From Flavobacterium hibisci (lineage in GTDB: Bacteria > Bacteroidota > Bacteroidia > Flavobacteriales > Flavobacteriaceae): a DNA stretch of 64,000 nucleotides. Of this stretch, positions 8,419 to 16,694 are shown in pieces. Position 1 is the first letter of the stretch. Each line of letters opens with the position of its first letter. The notes under the pieces were generated by a model. It did not search any database. It was not told the origin of the DNA and was given only the letters and a program-made list of their open reading frames with translations. Location of the stretch: contig NZ_JAIQDW010000013.1 of NCBI RefSeq assembly GCF_020026925.1, positions 62,001 through 126,000 on the forward strand. The letters run 5' to 3'. The position numbers and the translations under genes were made by a program.

Positions 8419-9417
8419 TTATTTCATATCGTAAGCCCATTTCAAGTAAATAGATCCCCAGGTGAATCCACCACCAAAAGCGGCAAAAATAACATTATCT
8501 CCTTTTTTAAACTTATTCTCAAAGTCAGCCAGTACTAATGGCAATGTTCCGGAAGTGGTATTACCATATCTTTCGATATTTACAAGTACTTTAGAATCTT
8601 CAAGGTCTAATCTGCCGGCAGTAGCATCAATAATACGTCTGTTTGCCTGATGTGGTACTAACCAGTTCACATCTTCTTTTGTCAGCTTGTTTCTTTGTAA
8701 AATTAATTCACTGGCATCAGCCATATTGGTAACAGCATATTTAAATACTGTTTTACCATCCTGCATGATATTGTGTTGTCTGTTTTTTATGGTCTCTTCA
8801 GAAGCAGGAATCAAAGACCCTCCTGCAGGAATTTTAAGAAAATCGCGTCCAACACCATCACTTCGCAAGTATTCATCTTGTAATCCAAGACCTTCATAAT
8901 TTGGCTCGAATAAAACCGCTCCGGCTCCATCCCCAAAAATAATACAGGTAGATCTGTCTGTATAATCTACAATTGATGACATTTTATCTGCCCCAATTAA
9001 CAGTACTTTTTTATAACGTCCTGACTGCACATAAGCCGCTGCAGTAGACATTCCATATAAAAAACTGGAACAAGCCGCTTGTAAATCGTAAGCAAATGCA
9101 TTAGTTGCACCGATTTCTGTGGCAACATATACGCCTGTAGCAGCCACCATCATATCCGGTGTAGCTGTTGCCATTATTACCATATCAATTTCCAACGGAT
9201 CAATATTGGCTTTTGCTATTAAATCCTGTGCTGCTTTTATAGCAAGATAGGAAGTTCCCTTATCAGCATCTTTAAGTATTCTTCTTTCTTTTATTCCCGT
9301 ACGGGTTGTGATCCATTCATCATTGGTATCAACCATTGTTTCTAGTACTTTGTTAGAAAGTACAAAGTCAGGAACGTATCCTCCAACAGCGGTAATTGCG
9401 GCTGTGATTGTATTCAT
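8419..9417 (-). CDS. fabH: Beta-ketoacyl-ACP synthase III
   Basis: This 332-aa enzyme condenses an acyl-CoA primer with malonyl-ACP to start fatty-acid synthesis. The full catalytic triad is visible: C116 in QAACSSF, H256 in PHQANRRI and N286 in YGNTTSGT. Length and the GGGFTWGS C-terminus are those of FabH. Flavobacteria make branched iso-fatty acids, so branched acyl-CoA primers are likely substrates, although that cannot be read from the sequence. It lies between rpmF and accB on the same strand, with a terminator hairpin between it and rpmF. Confidence 0.97.
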   Translation of the reverse strand: MNTITAAITAVGGYVPDFVLSNKVLETMVDTNDEWITTRTGIKERRILKDADKGTSYLAIKAAQDLIAKANIDPLEIDMVIMATATPDMMVAATGVYVATEIGATNAFAYDLQAACSSFLYGMSTAAAYVQSGRYKKVLLIGADKMSSIVDYTDRSTCIIFGDGAGAVLFEPNYEGLGLQDEYLRSDGVGRDFLKIPAGGSLIPASEETIKNRQHNIMQDGKTVFKYAVTNMADASELILQRNKLTKEDVNWLVPHQANRRIIDATAGRLDLEDSKVLVNIERYGNTTSGTLPLVLADFENKFKKGDNVIFAAFGGGFTWGSIYLKWAYDMK

Positions 9418-9539
9418 TATATTCTATTATTTCCTCTCAAATACTGGGTATCTGAAAAATTTTTAAAAGACTTGAAAATTACAAAAAAAAATCTAAACGT
9501 ATTGTCGTAAATTTCTTTAAAAAAGAAAGTTGTATCCAA

Positions 9540-9566
9540 CAAAAAAAACTCTCACATAGTGAGAGT
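9540..9566 (-). terminator. Terminator between rpmF and fabH
   Basis: A perfect 9-bp stem AACTCTCAC (9546-9554 with 9558-9566) with a 3-base loop, followed on the minus strand by T residues. It sits 24 bases beyond the rpmF stop, so fabH-accBC depends on read-through or its own promoter. Confidence 0.88.
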
Positions 9567-9590
9567 TCTAATATCATTTACAAAAACGTA

Positions 9591-9785
9591 TTAAGCAACC
9601 GCTTCAGATTTATCGATAACAACTTGCCCTCTGTAATACATTTTACCTTCATGCCAGTAAGCTCTGTGGTATAAATGTGCCTCACCTGTGATAGGACATG
9701 TAGCGATTTGAGCTACAGTAGCTTTATAATGTGTTCTTCTCTTATCTCTTCTTGTTTTCGAGGTTTTTCTCTTAGGATGTGCCAT
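9591..9785 (-). CDS. rpmF: 50S ribosomal protein L32
   Basis: A 64-aa basic protein starting [17 protein letters not shown] with the L32 core ([15 protein letters not shown]). Only one of the cysteines of zinc-binding L32 forms is present, so this is probably a zinc-free version. It starts nine bases after the YceD/DUF177 gene, the usual arrangement in bacteria, and is followed by a terminator. Confidence 0.97.
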
Positions 9786-9794
9786 TTTACTATA

Positions 9795-10337
9795 TTATTT
9801 ATCCGTTAATAGTTTTTTTAATTTTTCCCAACGCGGGTCAATATCTTCTTCTTGTTTACTCTCTTCCTTTTGTTCCTTAACTTTTAACTCGTTTAGTTTT
9901 GTCAGGGCTTCTGTCTGCAAAGTTCCGTCTTTTACACCCGGATGAATTCTCTTTTGCGGAATTGACAATGCAATCATTTCATAAATGTATTGTGCCACAT
10001 CTATTTCAAATTCACCATGAGGCAGAATCAATAACTCTTCATTATCATTGTTGAATTCTTCCCCGAAACGAACGATGAGCTTCATCTTTCCTTTTACAGA
10101 CAAATCAAAATCTTCACTGGTCAGGTCACAAGGCACATTTACTGTTCCTTTATGCTTAAAATCCAGTTCCAGCATATTGCTTTTCTTATCTAAAACTAAA
10201 GTGACTTTGATATCCGAATTTTGAAACTCATCATAATCAAAGTCCTCAAAGAACTTCTTATTTATTTGATATTCAAAATGGTGTTTGCCTAGCTTTAATC
10301 CCACGAAAGGAATTAAAAATTCTTTTGTTTTGCTCAT
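9795..10337 (-). CDS. YceD/DUF177-family protein
   Basis: A 180-aa acidic protein encoded directly before rpmF, which is the conserved position of the YceD/DUF177 family. Relatives have been linked to 23S rRNA accumulation and ribosome assembly. The sequence has the central strand set including a VPCDLT motif and an acidic C-terminal tail (KEQKEESKQEEDID), but the second cysteine of the CxxC pair seen in many bacteria is absent. Assignment rests on both sequence pattern and gene order. Confidence 0.88.
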   Translation of the reverse strand: MSKTKEFLIPFVGLKLGKHHFEYQINKKFFEDFDYDEFQNSDIKVTLVLDKKSNMLELDFKHKGTVNVPCDLTSEDFDLSVKGKMKLIVRFGEEFNNDNEELLILPHGEFEIDVAQYIYEMIALSIPQKRIHPGVKDGTLQTEALTKLNELKVKEQKEESKQEEDIDPRWEKLKKLLTDK

Positions 10338-10392
10338 TTCAACATCAATTTGTACAATTAGGATCTAAAACCCAGACACCTGAATTGGGGTG

Positions 10393-10400
10393 CAAAGATA
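10393..10400 (-). promoter_or_regulatory. -7 promoter element for the DUF177-rpmF operon
   Basis: The minus strand reads TATCTTTG, a full match to TAnnTTTG, about 56 bases before the DUF177 start. No TTG stands at the expected -33 position. Confidence 0.55.
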
Positions 10401-10443
10401 TAAAATTATTATAAAACTAATAATCTTATTCACCTTTTTTTGT

Positions 10444-11493
10444 TTATAACTGTTTTTCTTTTATTTTAAGAGGTTTTGCTGTAATCTCCTCATACTGATT
10501 ACGTGAACGAAAAACATCAATTGCAAGATAAACAGCCTCTTTAAATGAATTATAATCTGCCATATCTTTTCCTGCAATATCATAAGCAGTACCATGATCC
10601 GGCGATGTCCTTACCCTATTAAGTCCTGCAGAATAATTAACTCCTTTTCCAAATGATAATGTTTTAAAAGGAATCAATCCCTGATCGTGATATGTTGCTA
10701 CAACCGCATCATATTTTTCATGCTGGCCGCTTCCAAAAAAACCATCTGCAGGAAAAGGGCCAAAAACCATAGTTCCTGCATCAAAGATTTTCTTTAATAC
10801 AGGTTTTAAAACTAAATCATCCTCTTTTCCTATTACGCCTCCATCACCTGCGTGTGGATTTAAACTCAAAACAGCAATTTTCGGTTTTACAATACTAAAA
10901 TCCTGAATTAACGATTTTCGTATAGTTTCGATTTTTCTTGTAATTAATTCTTCTGTCAAATGAGAAGAAACTTCATTTAAAGGAACATGATCTGTCAGCA
11001 GACCAACTCTTAAGTCATCATGAACCATCATCATTAATGCATTTCCTTCTAATTCCTGATCCAGATAATCTGTATGACCCGGAAATTTAAAATCTTCTGA
11101 CTGGATATTGTACTTATTTATAGGAGCAGTCACCAAAACATCAATCTCTCCCTCTTTCAGTGCCTTAGTAGCAGCCACAAAAGATTTTATAGCATACTCT
11201 CCTATTTTCTCATCATTTGTGCCTAAATTTATTTCAACACTTTCTCTCCAAAGATTAAAAACATTAAGTTTACCAGGGATAATCTGATCTAACTTGTCAA
11301 CTCCATGAAACTGAACTGTTGATGTAAAGCTTTTTTTAACGAAAGAAAGTATCTTGGCATTTGCAAAAATAACCGGTGTACATAGTTCCAACATGCGGGA
11401 ATCTTCGAATGTTTTCAATATAACTTCGCTTCCAATACCGTTTAAATCTCCAATCGAAATTCCAACAATTATATTTTCTGCTTTTTTATTCAT
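10444..11493 (-). CDS. pdxA: 4-hydroxythreonine-4-phosphate dehydrogenase
   Basis: About 349 aa. PdxA oxidises 4-phosphohydroxy-L-threonine in the DXP-dependent pyridoxal phosphate pathway. Diagnostic segments are GISIGDLNGIGSE at the N-terminus, GHTDYLD with a metal-ligand histidine, SLNPHAGDGG, and YHDQGLIPFKT near the C-terminus. I chose the ATG at 11491-11493 over an in-frame TTG three codons upstream; a rare GGAGG stands two bases before this ATG. It is divergent from ribE, 57 bases away, and the two share a promoter region with back-to-back -7 elements. Confidence 0.96.
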   Translation of the reverse strand: MNKKAENIIVGISIGDLNGIGSEVILKTFEDSRMLELCTPVIFANAKILSFVKKSFTSTVQFHGVDKLDQIIPGKLNVFNLWRESVEINLGTNDEKIGEYAIKSFVAATKALKEGEIDVLVTAPINKYNIQSEDFKFPGHTDYLDQELEGNALMMMVHDDLRVGLLTDHVPLNEVSSHLTEELITRKIETIRKSLIQDFSIVKPKIAVLSLNPHAGDGGVIGKEDDLVLKPVLKKIFDAGTMVFGPFPADGFFGSGQHEKYDAVVATYHDQGLIPFKTLSFGKGVNYSAGLNRVRTSPDHGTAYDIAGKDMADYNSFKEAVYLAIDVFRSRNQYEEITAKPLKIKEKQL

Positions 11494-11513
11494 GACCTCC
11501 AATTATTTATTAC

Positions 11514-11521
11514 TAATTTTG
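11514..11521 (+). promoter_or_regulatory. -7 promoter element for ribE
   Basis: TAATTTTG matches TAnnTTTG and ends 29 bases before the ribE ATG. It lies inside the short divergent pdxA/ribE intergenic region. Confidence 0.5.
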
Positions 11522-11526
11522 ATGTG

Positions 11527-11534
11527 CAAATTTA
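11527..11534 (-). promoter_or_regulatory. -7 promoter element for pdxA
   Basis: The minus strand reads TAAATTTG, a match to TAnnTTTG, 33 bases before the pdxA ATG. It is only five bases from the ribE element on the other strand, so the two promoters overlap. Confidence 0.5.
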
Positions 11535-11550
11535 GTAAATAAAACCCACA

Positions 11551-12141
11551 ATGTTCACAGGAATCATAGAAACCTTAGGAAGGATTCAAGAAATAAAAAA
11601 AGACCAAAACAACCTTCATATAACGGTCGATTCATCTATTACAAATGAATTAAAAATTGACCAGAGCGTATCCCATAACGGAATATGTCTGACAGTTGTA
11701 GCCATAAAAAATTCTTTCTATACCGTAACAGCAATTGAGGAAACCATTTTAAAAACCAACATTGGAGACTGGAAAGTCGGTGATATCGTTAATTTAGAAA
11801 GAGGAATGAAACTTGGTGACCGCCTTGACGGACATATTGTACAAGGTCATGTAGACCAAACCGGAACCTGCGTAAAAATTGAAGAAGCTAACGGAAGCTG
11901 GAATTACACTTTTGAATACGATAAAAACCTAAATAATATTACAATTGAAAAAGGTTCAATAACGGTAAACGGGGTCAGCCTAACAGTAGTAAATTCTAGA
12001 ACAAACGAATTCAGCGTTTCAATAATACCTTATACTTTTGAAAATACCAATTTCAAAAATTTCCAAGTTGGAACGAAGGTTAATTTAGAATTCGATGTAG
12101 TTGGAAAGTACATTGCAAGACTTTATTCCATCAACCAATAA
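11551..12141 (+). CDS. ribE: Riboflavin synthase, alpha chain
   Basis: A 196-aa enzyme that disproportionates two molecules of 6,7-dimethyl-8-ribityllumazine to riboflavin. It shows the internal duplication of the family: barrel 1 begins MFTGIIE (1-90) and barrel 2 starts around LDGHIVQGHVD (about 95-190), each with a NGxxLTV motif (HNGICLTVV and VNGVSLTVV). The length is slightly below the usual 200-215 aa. No FMN riboswitch is visible in the short leader. It ends at a strong bidirectional terminator. Confidence 0.97.
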   Translation: MFTGIIETLGRIQEIKKDQNNLHITVDSSITNELKIDQSVSHNGICLTVVAIKNSFYTVTAIEETILKTNIGDWKVGDIVNLERGMKLGDRLDGHIVQGHVDQTGTCVKIEEANGSWNYTFEYDKNLNNITIEKGSITVNGVSLTVVNSRTNEFSVSIIPYTFENTNFKNFQVGTKVNLEFDVVGKYIARLYSINQ

Positions 12142-12160
12142 AACTATAAACTTCCTTACA

Positions 12161-12197
12161 AAACAAAAGCTTCAGTTTTACACTGAAGCTTTTGTTT
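12161..12197. terminator. Bidirectional terminator between ribE and the PID-CTERM-like gene
   Basis: A 16-bp perfect stem (12161-12176 with 12182-12197) with a 5-base loop, flanked by A and T runs. The minus-strand gene ends inside it: its stop codon is in the loop and its last codons form one arm. Confidence 0.92.
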
Positions 12198-12384
12198 TTA
12201 ATTTATGTTTATAAATTACATATATCCCTAATGAAATTGCAGCAAAGGCCAACATCAAAAGACCAACACCATCGATTGGCGAAGGAGGCGGCTCAGGACC
12301 ATCAGGCGAAGGAGGCTGTGCAAAAGCTCCCAAAGCGCCAAACAACACAAAAATAACAGTAGTAATTTTATTTATTACTTTCAT
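12178..12384 (-). CDS. Small exported protein with a PID-CTERM-like sorting tail
   Basis: A 68-aa peptide with three parts: a signal peptide (1-22, ending GAFAQ), a short Pro-rich stretch with PSPDGPEPPPSP, and a C-terminal tail PIDG followed by a hydrophobic segment of about 20 residues and a basic end (KHKLK). That order (PID, membrane segment, positive cluster) resembles the PID-CTERM tails annotated in Flavobacteriia and is analogous to LPXTG or PEP-CTERM sorting tails. The mature part between signal and tail is only about 12 residues. Its terminator overlaps the 3' end of the coding sequence. Function unknown. Confidence 0.8.
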   Translation of the reverse strand: MKVINKITTVIFVLFGALGAFAQPPSPDGPEPPPSPIDGVGLLMLAFAAISLGIYVIYKHKLKTKASV

Positions 12385-12468
12385 AAAAAACGAAATAGTT
12401 TAAAATCTTAGTTTCCCTTAAATCTGATTTGCAGACCTTTAAAGCGTGGTTCTTTATAAAGTCCGCTA

Positions 12469-12476
12469 CAAATATA
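12469..12476 (-). promoter_or_regulatory. -7 promoter element for the PID-CTERM-like gene
   Basis: The minus strand reads TATATTTG (TAnnTTTG), about 84 bases before the start codon, which would leave a fairly long leader. Confidence 0.4.
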
Positions 12477-12508
12477 TTGCTTTTTTATTCAAAAAAGCTA
12501 TGATACAA

Positions 12509-12541
12509 AAAAAGCTTCATAAAAAAATTATGAAGCTTTTT
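12509..12541 (-). terminator. Terminator directly downstream of the tRNA gene
   Basis: A perfect 13-bp stem (12509-12521 with 12529-12541) with a 7-base loop and a T run on the minus strand, six bases from the tRNA 3' end. Confidence 0.85.
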
Positions 12542-12547
12542 AAATTG

Positions 12548-12621
12548 TGGTCCCACCTGGGCTCGAACCAGGGACCACCTGATTATGAGTCAGGTGCTCT
12601 AACCAGCTGAGCTATAGGACC
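12548..12621 (-). tRNA. tRNA with CAT anticodon, probably tRNA-Ile2 (lysidine type)
   Basis: A complete 74-base cloverleaf on the minus strand: 7-bp acceptor stem GGTCCTA/TGGGACC, D-loop with AGCTGGTTAGA, anticodon stem CCTGA/TCAGG around the loop CTCATAA (anticodon CAT), and T-arm CCTGG-TTCGAGC-CCAGG. CCA is not encoded. CAT is used by initiator Met, elongator Met and Ile2. The acceptor pairs C4-G69 and C5-G68 are the known determinants for lysidine synthetase TilS, which favours Ile2; the A7-T66 and G1-C72 pairs rule out an initiator with a mismatched 1-72. The identity is less certain than the gene. Confidence 0.95.
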
Positions 12622-12758
12622 GGTTAAGAGTTTGCAATATTACTACTATTTTTTATTCGTTCCAAATATTTTACACTCTCATTTCTACTTAATTTCAATA
12701 TTAACAAATCTTATTTAAAACCAAATTGATTATCAAGCAATTATTAAAACACTACAAA

Positions 12759-13163
12759 CTACCTGATTTCCTGACAAAGCTCAATTAAAACACCATTTGT
12801 AGTTTTGGGATGTAAAAAAACAACCATTTTATTGTCGGCTCCAGGTTTTGGGTGCTCATTTATCAGAACAAAACCTTCCTTTTTTAATCGGGCAACTTCT
12901 GCTTCTATATCCTCAACATCTAAAGCGATATGGTGGATTCCTTCTCCTTTTTTGTCCAGAAACTTTGCAATTGGACTCTCAGGATTTGTTGCCATTAAAA
13001 GTTCAATTTTATTGGTTCCTGTCTGAAAAAAGGAAGTTACTACATTTTCTGTTTCTACCGTTTCGGTTTTATACGACGGAACACCTAATAGTTTTTCAAA
13101 TAAAACATTGGCATCATCGATATTCTTTACTGCAATTCCTATGTGTTCAATTTTATTTACCAT
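12759..13163 (-). CDS. mce: Methylmalonyl-CoA epimerase
   Basis: A 134-aa VOC-superfamily protein. It interconverts (R)- and (S)-methylmalonyl-CoA between propionyl-CoA carboxylase or methylmalonyl-CoA mutase steps. The start EHIGIAVKN gives metal ligand H7, IHHIALDV gives the second histidine (77/78), and the closing VLIELCQ gives the glutamate (E128). The PKPGADNKMVVFLHPK segment is typical of this family rather than of glyoxalase I. It is 26 bases downstream of the 785-aa lipoprotein gene and could be cotranscribed, although no functional link is evident. Confidence 0.93.
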   Translation of the reverse strand: MVNKIEHIGIAVKNIDDANVLFEKLLGVPSYKTETVETENVVTSFFQTGTNKIELLMATNPESPIAKFLDKKGEGIHHIALDVEDIEAEVARLKKEGFVLINEHPKPGADNKMVVFLHPKTTNGVLIELCQEIR

Positions 13164-13189
13164 AACCTTTATAAATTAAAGATAAAAAT

Positions 13190-15547
13190 CTATTGATTGA
13201 CATAAGTATTGAAATAACCGCATTCTGCAATTACATCCTGGTAATATTTTGTATCCGAATACTCTTTTTTCAATATTTTAAATCCATTCCAGGCAATAAA
13301 ATTAATTTTATCGTCCTGAATTTCCCACCAGCTGTTTACCTTGTTATATTTATTATTGTAATATTGATTGCGCTCACACTTCGACATTAAATAAATACAT
13401 TTTGCTTTCTGCTCTTTGGTAGCTGCCGCTTCAAATGCTTTTTGGTAATACATTTTTGACACATCACAATTGGTTATCATTTCTTTCATCGAATCTCTGA
13501 AAGAATATGGACTTGATCCATAACCTACTATCGTTATTTCATAAAAAGTTCTTCCATTGCCAAAATGTGAAATATTGTAAAATGCATTTCCAAGCAATAA
13601 GCTATTAGTGTAAACATCCTCTTTTTGAGCCAGTTTTTCCTGCATCGTTTTTATCGTATTTAAAAAATCGAGGTAACTGTATTTCTTTTTTTGATAAGCA
13701 ACGTGATCGCAGTCGTGGCAATCTTTAATATTTCCGTTGAACGGATTACCTAAAAAGGTTTGATACTGAACAGAATCTGCCTGCTGCATAAATCCTATTG
13801 CTTCTGAAATCTTATTTTTAAAGGTTGCCTGAACAGCCTGAAAATTATTGATATCTTTTAGTTTTAAACTATAGATTCCTGCGCCAATTTTCTCAATTTC
13901 GGTTTTATTCGATTTAGACAAAAATGCTTTTATATCAAGCAGATTTTTTTCGTTATCATAAAAAGAGTTTCCATCGTTCCAATAGCTGTAACGTGATTCA
14001 CCAAATATTTCAGCCATGACAGGGTCAGCTTTGCCTTTGTAAAGTGCTGACAAATAACTTCTGCTCCATGAAGCGGCATTTTGATAACGAAACTCCTGTC
14101 CTTTATAAGTCTTCGGAAGTTCATTGTAAAGCCAATTCAAATCAGCTAAAATTGTTTTTTCGTTTTTATCAGTAAGCTTATCTATTTTGCTCAGATTATT
14201 TACAAAACGAAGCAAACGCAATTGCATTCCTGCCAATTCTGTTTTCGGAAGTGTTTTTACTGCCTTGTCATAACTTTTATCCGCATTTGCATAATCTCCT
14301 TTTAAAGTCTGCAGATATCCCAGGGATAAATCCCACAAATAAGGTCTGTCTGTATTTCCTGCTGCAGCTATTTTTCCGACTAAATCAAAACCCGCTTTAT
14401 CTATTTTTGACTGATTTTCTGTTTTATTTTCTGCCACAGTCTGGTTTTTCATTGGCACATTTTCCCCGGCATTCTGCTGAAAAGAATTATTGATTGCCTG
14501 TTCCTGCTTGTTTACTAATCTCGTTGCCAGATAATTCAGGTGCTCACTTTTAGTATCCAGTTCGTATATTTTTTCAATGGCTTGTTTTTCATCTTTGTAA
14601 TAACCGTGTATTGCCCAAAGAGCAGCTTTCTCTTTATTGTTTTTTGCCATTGCCAATGATTTGGTCCAGTCGGCATCGTTTTTTGGGTGAAAACTATACG
14701 CAGTTACTATTCTTAGTTCAGGGCATTTATCAAAAACCTGAGCATACAAATAATTAGAAAGCGCATATTTTTTCTGCTTGTAATGAATTCCTGCCACATA
14801 AGAGAGGGCACGATAATACAGCGTATTTTTAGGAACTGAATTTTCTGTCTTATTAAAAAAATCAATCGCCGCTTTCTTATCAGAGCTGTAAAAACGGGCT
14901 TTCATAGTCAGGAACCAATATCTGTTTTTCAAAAATGGATCTGAAGTCGTATTGTAAACATTTTCTATAGACTGAATCATTTTCAGGTCATCAAAAGTTT
15001 TGGCCACAACCGGATCATAACTCCAATAATCTCCCCCAATTGATACGGTTTCAATTTTTTGTGCCAAATACAAAAACTCAATAAAGTTTTTTACCTTACT
15101 GTCTTTAAGGCTGATTTTTTTACCCCATTTTACTGAAGCAGTATTCTCTTTTTTATTCTTATAATATACATGAAGTTGGGTAACTTCTTCTTTGTTTTTT
15201 ATTGTACTCTTTTCATCTGAATAATAACGCGGCTTATCATCTCCAATTAAAAAATAATTCACAGTTGCTGCATCTACACTCCCTTTGAGATAGGTAACCC
15301 AATCCGATTTTATGTTTTCATTGAAGCGTGAATTATGTTCAGTGTCAAATCCGATACCGTAAAAAACATCTCCCGCTAAAAAAAGTGGTGAATAGGATTT
15401 ATCTGCAAAAGTCTCCGGCGTAAAGTTTGAATTGTAACCAAAAAAATCCCAGTCATCTCCGCCAGCACAGGCATAAATAATTCCATATACAAATAATAAG
15501 GAAGCGCTAGAAACAAGAAACAACTTGCTTAAAAATATTCTTTTCAT
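13190..15547 (-). CDS. Large lipoprotein of unknown function with TPR-like repeats
   Basis: A 785-aa protein with a hydrophobic signal ending in IIYAC; C27 is a good lipidation site, so it should be membrane-anchored. The middle (about 200-480) contains helical pairs with TPR-like signatures such as ALSYVAGIHYKQKKYALSNYLYA and AGIYSL-type turns; a second set appears near the C-terminus (YYQKAFEAAATKEQKAK). A CHDCDH cluster at about 605-610 could bind a metal. I do not recognise a named family. Its start codon lies 41 bases inside the upstream gene, in another frame, so the two are translationally linked. Confidence 0.85.
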   Translation of the reverse strand: MKRIFLSKLFLVSSASLLFVYGIIYACAGGDDWDFFGYNSNFTPETFADKSYSPLFLAGDVFYGIGFDTEHNSRFNENIKSDWVTYLKGSVDAATVNYFLIGDDKPRYYSDEKSTIKNKEEVTQLHVYYKNKKENTASVKWGKKISLKDSKVKNFIEFLYLAQKIETVSIGGDYWSYDPVVAKTFDDLKMIQSIENVYNTTSDPFLKNRYWFLTMKARFYSSDKKAAIDFFNKTENSVPKNTLYYRALSYVAGIHYKQKKYALSNYLYAQVFDKCPELRIVTAYSFHPKNDADWTKSLAMAKNNKEKAALWAIHGYYKDEKQAIEKIYELDTKSEHLNYLATRLVNKQEQAINNSFQQNAGENVPMKNQTVAENKTENQSKIDKAGFDLVGKIAAAGNTDRPYLWDLSLGYLQTLKGDYANADKSYDKAVKTLPKTELAGMQLRLLRFVNNLSKIDKLTDKNEKTILADLNWLYNELPKTYKGQEFRYQNAASWSRSYLSALYKGKADPVMAEIFGESRYSYWNDGNSFYDNEKNLLDIKAFLSKSNKTEIEKIGAGIYSLKLKDINNFQAVQATFKNKISEAIGFMQQADSVQYQTFLGNPFNGNIKDCHDCDHVAYQKKKYSYLDFLNTIKTMQEKLAQKEDVYTNSLLLGNAFYNISHFGNGRTFYEITIVGYGSSPYSFRDSMKEMITNCDVSKMYYQKAFEAAATKEQKAKCIYLMSKCERNQYYNNKYNKVNSWWEIQDDKINFIAWNGFKILKKEYSDTKYYQDVIAECGYFNTYVNQ

Positions 15548-16511
15548 AGTTTTTTAAATTGAATTCGTCTAAGTCGTAAAAAATAATTTCGTTTGGTTTT
15601 TGAGGGCTATTGTCATTCAGATTTTCCGCCATTTCAATTAAATCTTCTGATGAAATAGCCTCTATTTTTAATACATCATTTTCTTCATAAAATATGCCGT
15701 TTTTATAATTAGCGTGTTTCACTTTAAAAAAAACAGCACTTCTCTGTTCAAAATTTTTATCCTTTTTAAGTTCGTTTACATTAAGCTTTGAACGTAATCC
15801 TGTTACTTTTTGATTTCTAATATGAACTGCCCAGGAATAAACCGGCAGGGCAAAATCAAGATGCAACGGATATTTTTTCAAACTTTTCAGATAACGATCT
15901 GCAACTTTTTTATCATAAACAGAATTTAGTGAATCCGGAGCAATCGTACCCATATTGTAATACATCAAAACACCTGAATCTACATTTGGTATTTTGGTTC
16001 TCCTGTAATACTTTATCTGATGCAATCGTATTGTTGCTGAGATTTTCTTTTGCGAAAGCTTTTTAAATAACTCAATAAATTTCAAATAATTGTCTTTGCT
16101 TGAGAGTGTCCAGTCGCAGTCAACCTGAATCTCTTTACTATTGATGTTATTTTTAGAATTGATATCGTTTATAAGCTTAACCGTTTTTTGTGCCAAATCT
16201 TCAACATCAAGATGCGGTTTCAGCATCACTTTATTTTTTATATACACCACAGGGACAATCTCAAAACTATTCATTTTTTCCATAAAGCGAATTGGCATTA
16301 AAGGAATAGGACTTGTATCTTTTGGATGCAAATCGATATCGAAATAACGGATATAAATTTTACGGACATTATTGTCAAGAATAGCTTCTTTTTCTGTTTC
16401 AGATAATTTAAAAATTGTTTTCCAATAGTAAAAAGAGACAATTGGTTTAGGAGTATCATTACACGAAATAAACAAAAAGAAAAGTAATATTATAAAGAAA
16501 ATCTTCTTCAA
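15507..16511 (-). CDS. Lipoprotein of unknown function, possible TIM-barrel (glycosidase-like)
   Basis: A 334-aa protein with a lipobox (FISC, C17). The body alternates strands and helices in a way that suggests a TIM barrel: RKIYIRYFDID, EIVPVVYI, EIQVDCDWT, SATIRLHQ, VLMYYNMG, LDFALPVYSWA and a late EIIFYDLDEF strand. Acidic residues at strand ends (DCDW) would suit a glycoside-hydrolase-like site, similar in pattern to DUF3142-type proteins, but this is a resemblance and not a firm call. It is the first gene of a two-gene operon; its last 41 bases overlap the start of the large TPR lipoprotein. Confidence 0.82.
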   Translation of the reverse strand: MKKIFFIILLFFLFISCNDTPKPIVSFYYWKTIFKLSETEKEAILDNNVRKIYIRYFDIDLHPKDTSPIPLMPIRFMEKMNSFEIVPVVYIKNKVMLKPHLDVEDLAQKTVKLINDINSKNNINSKEIQVDCDWTLSSKDNYLKFIELFKKLSQKKISATIRLHQIKYYRRTKIPNVDSGVLMYYNMGTIAPDSLNSVYDKKVADRYLKSLKKYPLHLDFALPVYSWAVHIRNQKVTGLRSKLNVNELKKDKNFEQRSAVFFKVKHANYKNGIFYEENDVLKIEAISSEDLIEMAENLNDNSPQKPNEIIFYDLDEFNLKNYEKNIFKQVVSCF

Positions 16512-16694
16512 AACCTGAAAATTAAATTGGAATCAAATGTAAGAAATTATATCCCGTTTGTAAATTTGAAATTATAACTTTTTATTAAATTTAAAAACCA
16601 TTTAATTCAAAATTCCAAAACCCAATAAAACGATAAAAAATTTCAATTAAAGCAAATATAGTTGTTATTTTGTGTAATTAAATTACGAATCGTT

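Noticed and set aside
11503..11550. FMN riboswitch before ribE
   Set aside because: The leader is under 30 bases, too short for the aptamer.
12848..13165. 105-codon plus-strand frame opposite methylmalonyl-CoA epimerase
   Set aside because: The antisense gene has complete active-site motifs; this frame has none.
16662..16694. Longer N-terminus for the Ig-like lipoprotein
   Set aside because: The extra residues would spoil the lipoprotein signal that begins at the second ATG.
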